Assembly: GCF_022458985.1 (NCBI RefSeq)
Contig: NC_061771.1
Coordinates: 16,360,001-16,424,000, forward strand
Direction: 5' to 3'
From: Mugil cephalus
Lineage: Eukaryota; Chordata; Actinopteri; Mugiliformes; Mugilidae
Length of the DNA: 64,000 nt
This document shows, in pieces, positions 37,001 through 48,943 of the stretch. Under the pieces are notes generated by a model. The model was not told where the DNA came from and did no database searches. It saw nothing but the letters and a program-made list of their open reading frames with translations. How positions within the stretch are numbered: position 1 is the first letter of the stretch; every line of letters begins with the position of its first letter. The position numbers were made by a program, and so were the translations under genes.

Positions 37001-39512
37001 ACGACTGCAGACGGCCGCAACACCAAGACCACCATCACTTTTGAGATTAATTTCTGGTATAATATTTGACAGTGTAACAGATAAAAATCTTCACTGAGAA
37101 TCCTGCTTCCGATGGCGAAAAAGACGATAACAGCTTCCTGGTTAAAACCACAACCTCCCAGTGTAACGCAACGGAGAGACAGGGTAAAAAATGTGTTTAT
37201 CATGGAAGAAATCATAGTAAGACTCCAGCTGAAAACAGATGTATTTGTTAAAAGATGGTCATCACTAAGACAGGCAATGCCAGGACTCTAGTCACCTCCT
37301 CCTATGGGACATATGTTGTACATCTATAACACCTACAGGTAACTGCAAAGATCTGGTATGAAACAAAATGAAAAGAAAGATTTGGAAAGTAATATGCACC
37401 AAGTGTTACTGTAACACAGGACCTATAACCACTGTGTGATAAAGTCAGAGTAACAACAAAGATTCAGAGTTTCATAACCTTTTGAGCAACAGCAGGACAG
37501 AGTTGGCAGTGCTTGCATCCAGCCCAGTGGTGGGCTCGTCCAGGAAGAGAACCGCCGGATCAATAATCAGCTCCATGCCAATGTTTGTCCTCTTCCTCTC
37601 TCCTCCTGAGATTCCCCGGGTCATCTGTGTCCCCACCTGGGAAATGAAAGCAGTCCACAGAAGACAGATGAGTGAATCTATTGTGACCCTGAGCTGTGGT
37701 CTTAACAGACCTGTAATTGAGGGGACAGCTGAGTCCGGTGTGTTATTATCCACCTTGGAGTCGGCCACTTTGGTGAGACCCAGCTCTTTGATGAGATGAT
37801 TGACTCGAGCCTCCTTCTCGCTCTGTGGCACGGAGCTGGGCAGACGCAGCGCCGCGGAGAAACGTAGATTCTCCCTCACCGTCAGTGTCCCCATGACCAC
37901 GTCGTCCTGAGGGAGAGACAAGAGCTTCGGTTCAAATGTCAGAGAAAGGGATTGTTCAGTTTGTTATGTTTTAGTGAGTGTTTGCACATGTCTACTTAAC
38001 GCTCCCTCAGTTTAAGCTTCATGAAAAATACCAAAAGCAACAAATTACTGTCGGAGAGATACAGGCTCACATTTAGGCTAAATGTTGTGCCGTGAAAGTG
38101 AAGAACGATATAAATTATATTGTCCATTATTTAGAGACCCCCCACAAAGCTCACATTAAAACCTGAGCCTTGGTTTTGTAGCACAGAACGTACGTATAAT
38201 ACTCATCGGTACCGTCTTACACAGTTTTCACAGCGTTAGTCACCAGCCGGTGGACGTCAAGCTTCAGTTTGAAAGTAAAGAGACGACAAAAGACACTTTC
38301 ATTGGAAGTTGTTGAAAACCAAACCGAAGACTTCAAATGAATGAAATAATTCAAATTCACCTGGACCACATAGCCTGAAAGACATTTGAAGTTCGGAGGC
38401 TGTGGTGCTCCATCGATTAAGACTTCCCCCGAGAGGCCGGACGGGTCCTTTCTTGCAGCCAAAACATCCAAGAATCTTTGAAGAAAATAAAGCAATATGT
38501 ATAGTGTAACTACAACAACAACAAATGCATATATGTGCATATTCTTGGGCGCTTGAATGCGATACTTACGATGATTTTCCACTTCCAGTAGGTCCGAGAA
38601 TAGCGTTCAGGCCAGGTCTCATAATCCCACTATAACACACACAATAACACACACATTATAAATAGGTGCAGGGAAAAAATATACATATATAATGTGCAAA
38701 ACCATTGAAAGAATAATTCAAAAGCAAATCGTTTGACTTCAGAGGGAGCGGCTGCACAAAAGCACAAGAAAGAGCCAGTGATAAAAAAAAAAAAAAAAGA
38801 AATAGAAGAAAAGACTGAATTAAAGTCTGGCGGAGGAATCACGTGACGCTGTTTAATTCGTCTCCCTGGCAGGCTGCTCTTTAGTGCATCAGAGAGATTA
38901 TATGCAAGAACGCATGCTTAATATCATATAATTAACACTGTGGCGGGAGCAGGCCCAAAAAACTTGTGCGAAATCATTCATTCTTCCCTGGGAAATGTCA
39001 GGTGCGCTTAATACCATCAGAAAGAAACCATTGTACGAGTTTCACTGTTGCCCTACTTTGTATAGGGATATAATGAGACATGTTAAAACGACACGGAAAC
39101 CCACTGCTCCTTATCAGTAACCAGGAATTAAACACAACTATTGCATGAAATTCAAAATTTAGCTAAATTTTAATTTAGATTTTGCTCAGTTTTTCTACAA
39201 CTCAGCAACCTAAGATTCATCAGTGTCAAGAGAAAAGAGAGAAAGATGAGAAAATAAAGACAGAATAAAGAAGACAGGAGAGTTTTATGGTACAACTGAC
39301 TTGAGGTCCACCAGTATTTCCCTGGCGCTGATTTTCCTTTTGCATGAGAAGCCGCTCTTCATGTGCACTTTGTACTGGACGTTGTGGAAGCTGACAGTGG
39401 AGCCACACGGCTGCTTGCTCCGGTCCACGGCCGCGCCGACTTTAGGTCTGGCCATCCCATTGGTGCCGATATCTTCGATCATTGCAATGTTTATGTGGCC
39501 GGTTCTGTCCAT
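28052..39512 (-). CDS. abcg2: ABCG2-type half transporter
   Basis: ATP-driven efflux pump of urate, porphyrins and xenobiotics; works as a homodimer in the plasma membrane. Coding exons in transcript order: 39512-39301, 38629-38570, 38475-38361, 37906-37754, 37636-37479, 35715-35564, 35476-35375, 34456-34206, 33155-33073, 30432-30343, 30245-30124, 30031-29877, 29553-29464, 28415-28303, 28199-28052. All are GT/AG and the frame closes at 667 aa (human 655). Nucleotide-binding domain first: Walker [10 protein letters not shown] 83-91, signature SGGERKR 190-196, Walker B with catalytic Glu [10 protein letters not shown] (E214). Then six membrane helices, starting near residue 400, with the TTNQCF motif (F442, human F439). 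The last extracellular loop has Cys 594, 611, 620 and sequons NDS 603 and NCS 610. The exon layout equals that of the human gene. Fish carry several abcg2 paralogs; which one this is cannot be told here. Confidence 0.95.
28680..29096. mobile_element. hAT-like element, copy B (truncated)
   Basis: Shares long stretches with copy A at 22825-23444 (for example aaatacacattaacatgaatcc, gcacttcactcattcagtgata, and the right-end cctgaaaaacgttg). Both extreme ends are lost. In the abcg2 intron between the exons at 28303-28415 and 29464-29553. Confidence 0.65.
29722..29800 (+). repeat. Common fish repeat fragment
   Basis: gcgctgacgcctcacagcaa, gaaggttctgggtttt and gtgtggggttctccatgtg form the ordered motif set of a repeat seen throughout teleosts. 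Assigned from memory; no coding content. Confidence 0.4.
31079..31398. mobile_element. piggyBac-like MITE flanked by TTAA
   Basis: A 320-bp unit with TTAA at both ends (31079-31082 and 31395-31398). Terminal inverted repeats CCTCCTGAGACC and CCTCCTGATACC differ at one position. TTAA target duplication is the hallmark of piggyBac transposition. The interior is non-coding. In the long abcg2 intron 30433-33072. Confidence 0.65.
31471..31801. mobile_element. hAT-like MITE with cggccc ends
   Basis: Starts caggggtcaaacatacggcc and ends with gtatgtggtccctgaac..gtgtgacaccgctg, i.e. CAGCGGTGTCACAC on the other strand. This arrangement (CAGGGGTGTCAAAC ends, internal ggcccgtgggcc and ggcccactt) is widespread in vertebrates as a non-autonomous hAT element. 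It lies 73 bp from the TTAA element. Confidence 0.6.
32769..33027. mobile_element. hAT-like element, copy C (inverted, internally deleted)
   Basis: Same family as copies A and B, in opposite orientation: gggtcttcaggccaaggacccc at the left, and gaccccctaggggtcacgg then ccccctgttgaagacct at the right. The middle third is missing. Its right edge is 46 bp from the abcg2 exon 33073-33155, on the donor side of that exon. Confidence 0.65.
35740..36330 (-). mobile_element. LINE 3' end remnant
   Basis: On the minus strand the frame at 36321-36130 reads [15 protein letters not shown], then FSQRVLSV and [10 protein letters not shown]. This resembles the C-terminal tail of non-LTR retrotransposon ORF2 proteins, where a WN.LPP motif follows the reverse transcriptase. 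The downstream ttgggacaatgcacataaat tract fits a 3' tail. Truncated and in an abcg2 intron. Confidence 0.45.
36926..37069 (+). pseudogene. FABP-like exon fragment (fatty-acid-binding protein relic)
   Basis: Plus-strand codons from 36926 read [10 protein letters not shown], then [19 protein letters not shown] and TKTTITFE up to 37045. A few unrelated residues and a TGA at 37067-37069 follow. This is the beta-strand C-D-E segment of intracellular lipid-binding proteins, most like the fish fabp4/fabp11 type ([27 protein letters not shown]). Residues before the Ser and after the Glu do not continue the family, no acceptor-exon-donor unit is visible, and no other FABP exon was found nearby. It is antisense to abcg2, in its intron 35716-37478. 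Probably a relic of a duplicated or retroposed copy. Confidence 0.6.
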
Positions 39513-39536
39513 CCTCCTCTGCAGCACGCAACCTGT
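39513..39536 (-). other. abcg2: abcg2 5' UTR part of first coding exon
   Basis: The acceptor CTGTTGCAG reads on the minus strand just above 39536, leaving 24 nt of leader before the ATG at 39510-39512. Confidence 0.7.
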
Positions 39537-40864
39537 CTGCAACAGTAAACAACAGCGACGGTACACGGAGATAAAAATCTAAAATCACTCAATGTTAAAA
39601 CTCGTTCATCCCTGATTCTATTCCAGAGGACGTGTAAATGTTTTGTACTTCGAGTTAAAAAAGTGTGGTGTGAAATTAAATTTGAAAAATGATTAAGGAA
39701 GATATTTATTTAAACAATCTGAAGTAATTTTAAGGTTTAATGGTAGTTTTTGATAAAGTTTGTTAAAGATTAAGTTGAACTGCTAGAAAATCTAGTGAAA
39801 TAAAAGATTTATTGTTAAATTAAATTTAAAAAATAGTGGATAATTCGTAGCATTAAACCTTATTAAAATAAAAATCCAAGTATCTCAAAACTGCACTTTA
39901 AATGTAGGCTGTTATTAAGGGTATCGTGTACTTGAATGAATTTATTAAAAAAGGGACTGAGATCTGGCTGGCAACACACTCGGCTGAGTAAATAAAATTA
40001 AATCAAGGTTTGACACATTCATTCAACATCGCTAACACTTTAAAGGGAAAACTTCAGTGTGTGCAACTAAAATGATAAATCAACACGATCAACGCGGAGG
40101 TGTGGAGCGGTTCTATTTATTCACAGTTCTCTGAGATCTGTTAATGTTCCTGAAGTCTGTTTCCAAGGATGCTGTGAACAACCAAGTTTAAATGTAGAAA
40201 TTAATATTTTAACATGAATCAAAGAAGATCATTCTGAACAAACTCGGTTCATGGTATAGCTAAAAAAAAAAAAAGACTTTAGGTTTAAACTCAAGTCTGG
40301 AAAGATCCGCTTAAATGGATCCATAAATAAATCACTGCAATAAACACTGGTATTTATTTAGTGCATTCTCCTGTTGAGAAGTTTTATTGTTCCTATCGAG
40401 GTCCTAGTTACCAGTGAGGACGCAGAGGTGACGCTCGCATCAGTTTAGAGGGATTCAGAGTTTATAAAAACCTGTTACCATTTCTAATTTTCAGTTCAGG
40501 TGTTGATACTAAGCACATACTGGCATAATTTGTCCAAAAATGAGCACGGATACTCAACATTTATTTCAAACTGTAAAGTTTGGTGGTTATTTTCCTCACT
40601 GAAGCAGACAAGAATCTAATTTATCCGCATACATGACCTGAGTAATTTGGGGTCAGACCTGATTCTTATGTGTGAAGGCTGTGGTGAATTTAATTAATGC
40701 TCTCATCCAGGCGGATAATTTTGAATTCCTTGATGAATTTCTAAGGTCTACTGATTCTTAAGTACCGCTAAAACATGTGACCTTGCAGAAATAAAATGGA
40801 AAGAAAAAAAAAAAACATTCAATAGTTAGTGCAATGATGTTGCTGCAGAGTTTAGAGACTTACC

Positions 40865-41000
40865 AGGATATGAGGATGTGAGAAGGCTGCTGTCGGCTGC
40901 AGACTGACGAAGCAGAGAGACTGTGCAGGCCGACCAACATCAGCTCATGACAGCAGGGCCCTCACCCACCACACAGCCCCTCACTTCACCGGAGCCCACC
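40865..41000 (-). other. abcg2: abcg2 untranslated first exon (candidate)
   Basis: On the minus strand CTCATATCCTG|GTAAGTC gives a strong donor at 40864, 1.3 kb upstream of the first coding exon. This is the position expected for the untranslated exon 1 of ABCG2. The G/C-richer stretch up to about 41000 is taken as exon plus core promoter; the upstream limit is uncertain. Confidence 0.45.
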
Positions 41001-43150
41001 GAGCAGCACAGCGGATTAACCCTTCACTCACCTCTAAACCGGACAACCATGCTTCAAATAAAGCCTGTTTGGTCCTTTTAACTACTTGTACTGATGAAAC
41101 TTGTTACAGTTTTGTAGTTTATCGCAGGACTGTTTTATTGTAGGAGAGTATTTGACACCTTTCAACGCATTTCCATTACGTAGACATTTAGTTTTAGCTT
41201 ACCCTTTAGTTAGCTTAATGTTGTCTAAAAGTGCACACGGTCGGACTTGTAAAATACATTTAAGTTAAGTTAACACATTGCATTTAAATCAGAAAAGAGA
41301 CATTTCTTAATTTAAAATTGTTGTGCAAGTCTTCTGTTTCAGTCCTGGAGTAATTCGGTTTTAATACCGTTTACAAGCTAGCGGGCTAATTAGCAGGAAG
41401 CTACTTTTGTAGTGAATCCACTTAAATAAAGTCTACATACTTTGGGTTCATAGCCATTGTCAAAACATATAAGACACCAAACACTTACCTTTTACTGGAC
41501 CTAGTTCAAGGAACATATAAGTTAAATACTTATATAAACTAAAATAAGCACAGCTAAAAGTCAACAACATACTACATAACGTAACCACATACAGCTAATG
41601 ATTAAGCTAAGCTTAAGCTAGTTAAGAAGATAAAATATATCTATTTATACCGTGTCTATAAAAACTATTAACCCTCAACACTTGTCGTTATAATTATTTA
41701 TTTATTTATTTATTTATTTTTTTTTTGTAATGCCAGTTGATTAAAGATATAGTTTGATAAATGTGTTTTAAGTCAATAATTAAGCAACTTTGGCCTAATT
41801 ACAGACCTGTGTCTGTATGGACAGGTCTCAATCCAACATGCACATATAGTCCCTGCAATTTTACCCAATTCTTTGCAAGACTGTCAGGTTGCACAGGCAT
41901 TACGTGCGAAAAACTTGTGAAAAACTGTCTATTGGATTGAGGTTCTATGCTTTTACTTGCCCCCCTCGACATTACTCACATTTTTGTCTTTAAACCATGT
42001 CTGAGTAGACGTCACCGTTTCCTTTGGCCCTTTACAAGTGGCCCTGGACCTGCTGTAGAAAAGCGTATCCCGCAGCATGATGCTGCCACCACCATGCTCC
42101 ATTGCAGTCTTTTAATAGGGAAAAAAAACTTCCTTTCCTTTAAAGACGAAGTAAACTAGCCTAACTATAACCCGACTGGCCGTTTCACATATAAAACATT
42201 AAAAATAACCAAATGTTTGGTGTATATTTTTTTTTAATTTAAGTGTCACAAACCATTTAGACCAAAAATACAGCACTGAGTTGTTAAAACAGTCACATCA
42301 AGGTCCCAGATATATATTCACGCTTCAGTGATTATATTTGAAAGGCAGTGAAACAAAGTACAGGATAATATTGAAAACACAGAGAAACAAAACGGAAGAC
42401 GACAGCTGTGAGGGAGAAGCTGTTATGCATTAAGACAATGTCCTTAAACTAAAACAAGTTCTGAACGTGGAAGAAAAACAGTACATCTACAAAAGCCGAC
42501 AGCGACGTAACTTTTGCAAATTTCACAGATAAAATAACGCTGATAAATACGAAGTGCTGCGTTTAGCGTTAACCACAGAACAAATGAGAATATCAACAGT
42601 GAACAAAAATGATCAAGTCTACTGGTTTGAGTCTGCCTTACATTGGTAAATGTGTTTACTCACATTAAGTGTGCGACAACAACTTATACAGCTTAGTTTC
42701 TCCTATAACAAACAGGGTTTGATTGTATCCTTTAGTCATGGAGGGATATTTAGCAAACATTCACATTGTCATACATGGCTCTTAGCAGAACAACTATAAA
42801 CTGTTGCATTAAGTGTGCTTTGTTCTGTCTGAGTCAAACACAAATGGTGGAAGTCAGGAGTTACTGTATTATAATCAAGATGAAGTAGCTTCACACAACA
42901 CAAACACCAATGCAAAGTTCCTGCACATGTGAACCAATGTAAGTGATTTAGCTGAAATATTAAGCAAATGTAACAAGAGAACTATCAGTTTTCCTCCAGA
43001 TGTACATAAATATAATTATTTACAAAACATAAACTGTACATTTCTGTACCCTGAACACATCCTTGTGCCATAACAACATGACTGGCTTTGAGTCAGTACA
43101 GATATTAATGCTCAAATGCCATGTCCAGCCACTGAAACGCTCTTCATATG
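41000..43150. other. Intergenic abcg2 / ppm1k
   Basis: A/T-rich. A tttattta tract lies at about 41690-41719. A degraded transposon-like piece lies at 41780-42130: it contains gcagcatgatgctgccaccaccatgct, which I recall from a fish DNA-transposon remnant read in reverse. No exon seen. Confidence 0.5.
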
Positions 43151-43156
43151 AACAGC

Positions 43157-43960
43157 TTTATTTACACGTCCACTGGATCGCCAGTTTCCTTATATCGTCT
43201 CAAATCCTCAGGATTGTGCAAATCGACATCCGTGCTCTTCAGTGGTGCTTAATTTTTTGTAATGACAAATAAATCAGTGAGTTATTTTTGTCAAAAAAAG
43301 AAATTAAGTTGTTTCAGGACATGAGAGGTTTGATACAGTACATTTCCTAGAATCCGTGTGTTCATACAAGGGTTGAAAACGCTCAAATGATTTGACAAAT
43401 CATTACAGTTGAGTTGTCATCCGTTCTATAAATGTATTCCTGTCATCAACATGGAGAAATGGTCCAAAATTACAGTAAAACCTGCTGACCCAAAACTGCT
43501 GAAATCCAGGCGCACAAATGTCACCAACTTATCCATCTTAAAAATAAAATGTGCAACTTTGGGCAGCGTTAACAGCTAAAGCAATAAAAAAATAATATGT
43601 GAGCCACTCAGGACGACTGGCCTGACTTACTGATGAGCAGGCTACATATTTACCAAGCTTGAGGTCATGTCTGCTATTCACACTCTTCTCAGAATTTAGC
43701 ACCTAAAAGGCCATTGGCTTGCTAGTGGATAAAACTGTGTATAAAGATGGAGTAGTTAATTTAGTGCACGTCATGAATTCACAGCCTCTCACTTCAGAGG
43801 TTCATGAATATCATGCTTCTCTATATAACATGTTGTAGCCATTAGGTGTCATTGTTTGGGCAAACTGCACTCCTTAAAGTGTATATTCACGGGCGCCAGC
43901 TGTATTGCACACATTGTTTTCAGTTCACAGACCGCTCCGTGGACCCTGACGTCCCGCTGA
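43157..43960 (-). other. ppm1k: Probable ppm1k 3' UTR
   Basis: Runs from the stop codon at 43961-43963 to a reverse-complement AATAAA at 43157-43162, about 800 nt. No competing exon. A longer 3' UTR using signals further left cannot be excluded. Confidence 0.45.
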
Positions 43961-46900
43961 CTACGCCCAGCGACCGCTGGACACGAAACTTCTGCTGAAC
44001 GAGAAGCTTGTGTCCGAAGTCACGTGCTTTCCCCAAGCGCCAAACGGCACCACAATGATTGTACTGTTGTCCTCCGAACCGTACTGAAGAGCCTGAGAGA
44101 GAAGAGAACCACAATACATGAGTATAAAGGTCTGCGTATGGGTGATAAACTTATCAGAGACTCTGCTTCAAGATTAACAGCAATGGATCCACGCAAAGTT
44201 GACGTGTAAAAGATGTCACCAACGGCACAAACACACAACTGGACTTGATGAACTGATGTAAAACCATAAGCATCCATCTTGAAGCAATCCGCAATCCCAT
44301 CATTGTCGGTGAAGATATTCAAATCCCGTATGAATTGATGCTTTACCTGGTCCGATATTCTCTGAGCTGCCTCTTTGGGGTCGTGACACTGGTTGATGAC
44401 ATTGCAGATCTCCTGGCTGTTCATAATGAAGTTAACGCCATCTGTGGTCAGTGCCAGGAACGAGTCGTGGGCATGGTGCAACTGAGGAAACGGAGGGCAA
44501 TATTTAACAACGAATCAAACATTTTAAAGCCGTCCTGCGCTCTAAAGGGGGTAACTGAGACACTGAAAAATCAAATAAGAAGCAAAACTTAAAGACATAA
44601 TGAGTGTAGTGTTTTTATGAAGTTAGCTAAAGAGTGAGAGATGTGAAACTAAGTATCCATACATACATCCATCCATCCTATGAAGTTGCAATAAACTCGA
44701 CGTATAAACCTACCGATACTCTTTTGGTCTCCGGCTCGGCTGTGACTCCCATGTTCTTCAGGTCAAAGTCTCCGATGCTGCGCGTCATTGCCAACCTGCC
44801 GTTTACGTTTGGTTGTCCCAGACTGTTCCAGGTGATAAAACCCCCGCTCTTCTTTATCCTTGAAGCAAAAGAGGTCAGTGAGAAACAGAGACAGCAGTAA
44901 CAATACACGCATCAGGCCACTTAAATCTAAATTAGTGCATGTGACACAACTTTAAATAAAGCTGATTACATAATGAAGCTTCTGTTACATGAACGGTTTC
45001 TACGTCAAACTTCCATCTTGAAGTTACAGTGGGTTCTGAATCTCAACATCACGTACCTCTCTTTCTCGTCCTTCCTCTCAGGAGTGTGGTCGTCAGTGAG
45101 TTTAAGGGCCTTGCCCTTGCGGCACAACATGGCGCGACTGTCACCCACACTGGCAACCACCAGCTCGATACCGTCCCTCAGCAGGGCCACGGTGGCGGTG
45201 GTTCCTACGTTCATCCCAGGTACTACAGAGACATAAAAGGACTCATCAGAGGTGGAATGAGCCACCGAGATTTACATGTAAAGTCACAGTTCACAACAAC
45301 AACCACATGGTGCATCTCACACGCTCCCGTCCACTCACTACAACATGAACACATGGGTGGGAAGTCATATAGTACACTTACAGCGAACTACAGATTACAC
45401 GGTAAATAAAATAAACAGAGGAGGCAGTCACACATGCAAGTTGAACTGTTGCAGCATAGAGTTCTGGTCCAGAGCAAATTTTGCAGCAGTTAAGTCTAAA
45501 GCTGAACCTAAAATGATGAATGTTAGTAACTGACTATATCGGTGTCCAGTATTGAGGTTGATACTCAACTCAGGCAACACAAAAAAAAAACGTATCCAAA
45601 AATGTCACAATGATGACTGAGATGGGTATTTGTTTCGTTGTCCATTCATACCTCTAGAGATGTGAAAATGTGATACTAGTCAGTCACAAGGAAACGATGC
45701 CAAACTCAACTTCTATGTAAAGGTGATTCTTACTATCAGTCACATCTCTTTTAACACAGAAGATAACAAAGTGTTTCCAGTGAAGCATTTGAGTCTGGCA
45801 GTGAGTGTACAGCAAACGCTCCTTAAGGGATGGTTGGTCTGTCTGGTTTATCTGCTGACATTTGTACACATTTATGAAGAAAGAGATGAGATGACTAGCT
45901 AGACTTCTTTAATGTGGTTGTTGTAAAAACTAATATGAACCGTAAACATGCTGCATCTCATGACTAAATCTGTCACTGACAACATACATATCATTAAACT
46001 TGTCAAACTGAAGCACTGTCTCACAAGAAGCGCTGCATTACACTTGGTGAGAGGAGAAAAGAGAGAGAGGAGTGAGAGAAAGATAGGGAACCTTCCAGTA
46101 GTCCAGGATTTAGGACCCGCTGGACTCTCCTTCAATATCTAGCCTCTCGCCATCCACATTGGTGCCAAGGGCCTCCAGCTCATAGCTGGGTCAGCAGCTG
46201 CCGTAGATAACATGCACACACACATACAGGCATATTGGGACATTTCACACAGCGTGGCCGATGTATGGCCACATAACAGGTATATTTTATATACTTTTAT
46301 TTATATATATATATATATGTATATATAACAGATAACCTTAAGTAGACATAATGGTGGTTGAGAAATTTTAATTTAAGTTTCTACAACATGTAAACCACTG
46401 TTTACTAAGAGAAATGTTTTGCAGTATTTTTTGTAGGGACTCTGAAGTTGGCATAAAGTTCAATACTAGTGCTGAACAATAAAATAATATAAGCAGACAG
46501 GTAACAAATTGAAGGAAAAAACAACATTAAGTGAAGGCATCATTGGAAAGGCATCAGTGTTTGTTTGACCTAGGCTCTAAAAGTCATTGAGAGCACTGAC
46601 TCTCACGTCTGTCAATGGTTAAAACCTGGTTAGTGCAATATAACATTAACTTTTATTCGTGTCCTGTATGGAATGACCAACATTTATTATGTTTAACCAC
46701 ACATGCTCTGGCTTTTCCTTTAATTTGTTGCCTGTCTGCATGGCTAGATGACGTGCTGGGAAGCAGCGGTCTTTGTTCTACTTCTAATAAGTTTATGTTT
46801 CATAAAATATTAAGTAGCTTTGGGTTGAATGACAGACCTCTAACCAAAAGAGCTCAGGTCATGGTAGTGGGGAAGTCTTAGGCTTCAAAGTCTAAGTAGG

Positions 46901-47702
46901 ATCAGTAAATTAGATTTAAAGAGAGAAGAAAAAAGTCATTATATATGTGTATAGATGTGTGTATATTCACTGCATACCTAGGTACATGTAACATAAAAGA
47001 ACCTACCGTTTGGACAGAAGTGTAAGTGCCTCGCAAAAGCTTTGTCTACTTCAAGGAAAGCTTTCGTCAAAACTCGCTCCAGATTGTTCTCATTTGCCAC
47101 AAGATCCCTGAAACAAGATCAAACAGAAAATCAACGACATCTCATATTCAAAGTCATCCATCAGTTCATTTATCGTGACAGTGACTGGTATGGAAATATC
47201 TATGGTAACAATACATTTAAAAGTTTCCTTACACAATGTATTTCTCCATGTACTTTTCACAATAGTCAGCTGCCTCTGATCCGCCATGTCCGTCAAACAC
47301 AGCAAAGTAGAGGATGTCGTCAGTCATTTGTGAGACCTGGAAGCGGTCTTCATTTTCCTTGCGTTGTCCAATGAGCGAAGCGCAGCCTACTTTCGATAAG
47401 CTAACTTTGGGAATGGGTTTTCCATAACGAATGCTGGAGGGCAGCAGGATGGGCTCATCGATTCGATTGTCCCAGATGCCAAATGAATCCCAAGTGGTTG
47501 GGCGGCCGCTGCTGTCCGGATCAAAGCGCGTGCTGCTGTATTGCTGACCCGAAGGGCTGTGAAGATGTCTGCGGGAGACCGTGGACTGGAGGTGGCTGTC
47601 GTGCTGGACTGGGAGCGGGACTAGGCCCATCTGGAGAAGACCGCTGCGACCCACATGAGGACCACTGCATCTTGCCAGGCGCGCGAGACAGGCAGCTGAC
47701 AT
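43961..47702 (-). CDS. ppm1k: Mitochondrial protein phosphatase 1K (PP2Cm)
   Basis: PP2C-family Ser/Thr phosphatase of the mitochondrial matrix that dephosphorylates and activates the branched-chain ketoacid dehydrogenase complex. Coding exons in transcript order: 47702-47233, 47107-47007, 45222-45057, 44858-44714, 44481-44347, 44092-43961. The frame closes at 382 aa (human 372). The N terminus is rich in Arg and Ala without acidic residues for 30 codons, as a matrix-targeting presequence should be. PP2C motifs run in order: KENEDR (115-120), metal-binding DGHGG (137-141), [51 protein letters not shown] and EDNSTIIVV, ending FVSSGRWA. The substrate-side segment [15 protein letters not shown] is also kept. 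ATG 47702 is chosen over an in-frame GTG just before it. Confidence 0.96.
46301..46330. repeat. AT microsatellite
   Basis: An alternating TA tract in the long ppm1k intron (45223-47006). Nothing else was recognised in that intron. Confidence 0.8.
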
Positions 47703-47762
47703 CACCCGGACGGCACAACTACTGGAGAAGCACTGGACGCAGAGGGACGAAGTCTCCGATCA
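47703..47762 (-). other. ppm1k: ppm1k 5' UTR part of first coding exon
   Basis: The acceptor TCCCTAG on the minus strand ends at 47763, leaving 60 nt of leader before the ATG. Confidence 0.65.
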
Positions 47763-48824
47763 CTAGGGACAACATTTCTTAGTTAGAGTAGATGCAACAT
47801 TTTACTGAACATTGCAAGACGTCTTTTTGTTTGTTCAAAAGCCTGTTACTCCAGATTGTTGACAGCTGTTGCCATCATTCAAGTTTAACTATTGTTATAT
47901 GAGGGTTAAAGGTCTCTTCAAACTGGAAATTATTAGACAAATTCCTTGAATGCCTCTGACCTCAGAGGAAATGGTAACCAGTTATACAAAAGTCTTCAGA
48001 TTAAAGCAGATACTTTATTTATCCTGTGGGAAATTTGGTGTCCAATAGCTTCATCTCACAGAAACAAACATAAAAGGCATTTAAGTTATATAATATTGTG
48101 CATATATAACTTTACTACTGTAAATATAATATATATATAGTAGTGGCAGCAAAGACCACAGTCAAGCTGTTTCCCCGCAGGAACACATTAAGTAATCCTC
48201 CGACTATATAGGTTCAGCTGAAACAAATAATGTATCTGACATGCAAAAACCCAACGTTTTAGTAATTTAATGGGCACTAGGATATTTTAATGACGGATAA
48301 TGAGCAACTTCTGTTTCTCAGTTGACCGTTTGCAACAAACCTGCTCAATTACTTAGTAAATCCCCCTCACAAACACCTCATAAAAGCATTAACAAATACT
48401 GATGACACACTTTCATGAGCTACGCGATCAAAATGTGTCCACGAAAGTGAACAAAGGGTTTCAGCAGCAGCAGCAGCAAACACACACGGAGGTAACTTAC
48501 ACAACGAATGATGCAACCACTGTAGCCGCTCGCGCCATACAGTCAATGGCTAAAACACACCGATAATATCACGGTAATATGAAGGCAAATTACACACTAC
48601 ACGGCTCTGTATTTCCCATACAATACGACCACGGCTGTAAATAACACACTGGTTGGGTGTGAAGCTTTAAAGCGGGGTTTTAATATCAGTTTTAACTACA
48701 TAGCCGCGTAACAGGAGCCGCTTTTACCTTACATGTTAGCTTAGCATTTAGCTACATTCCGCAGTTTGTGAGAAATCACAGAGACCACCGAATTTTTCAG
48801 TTGTGTACGATTTAAAACTCCTAC

Positions 48825-48935
48825 CTTGTGTCTTTAGGGTTTAATTAGTGCGATGCTTCTAGAGGAGTGTCTCGGTGATAAAGTGAATGAGGAGGAGTAC
48901 TGCCGCCGCCCTCGGTCCTCGGTGTTTTGGGCTCT
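48825..48935 (-). other. ppm1k: ppm1k untranslated first exon (candidate)
   Basis: The minus strand reads AAAGACACAAG|GTAGGAG with the donor at 48824. The DNA just upstream is CpG-rich (gccgccgccctcggtcctcgg). No TATA box. The start site is estimated near 48.93 kb. Confidence 0.45.
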
Positions 48936-48943
48936 CCAGTAGT

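Noticed and set aside
37472-37921. A single 149-codon abcg2 exon
   Set aside because: Open across two exons, but the middle 117 nt do not match the family and are bounded by GT/AG. Treated as an intron and reported as a possible retained intron.
47703-47705. GTG as ppm1k start, one codon earlier
   Set aside because: The next codon is ATG and matches the known MS.AA start of the family. Non-ATG starts are not expected here.
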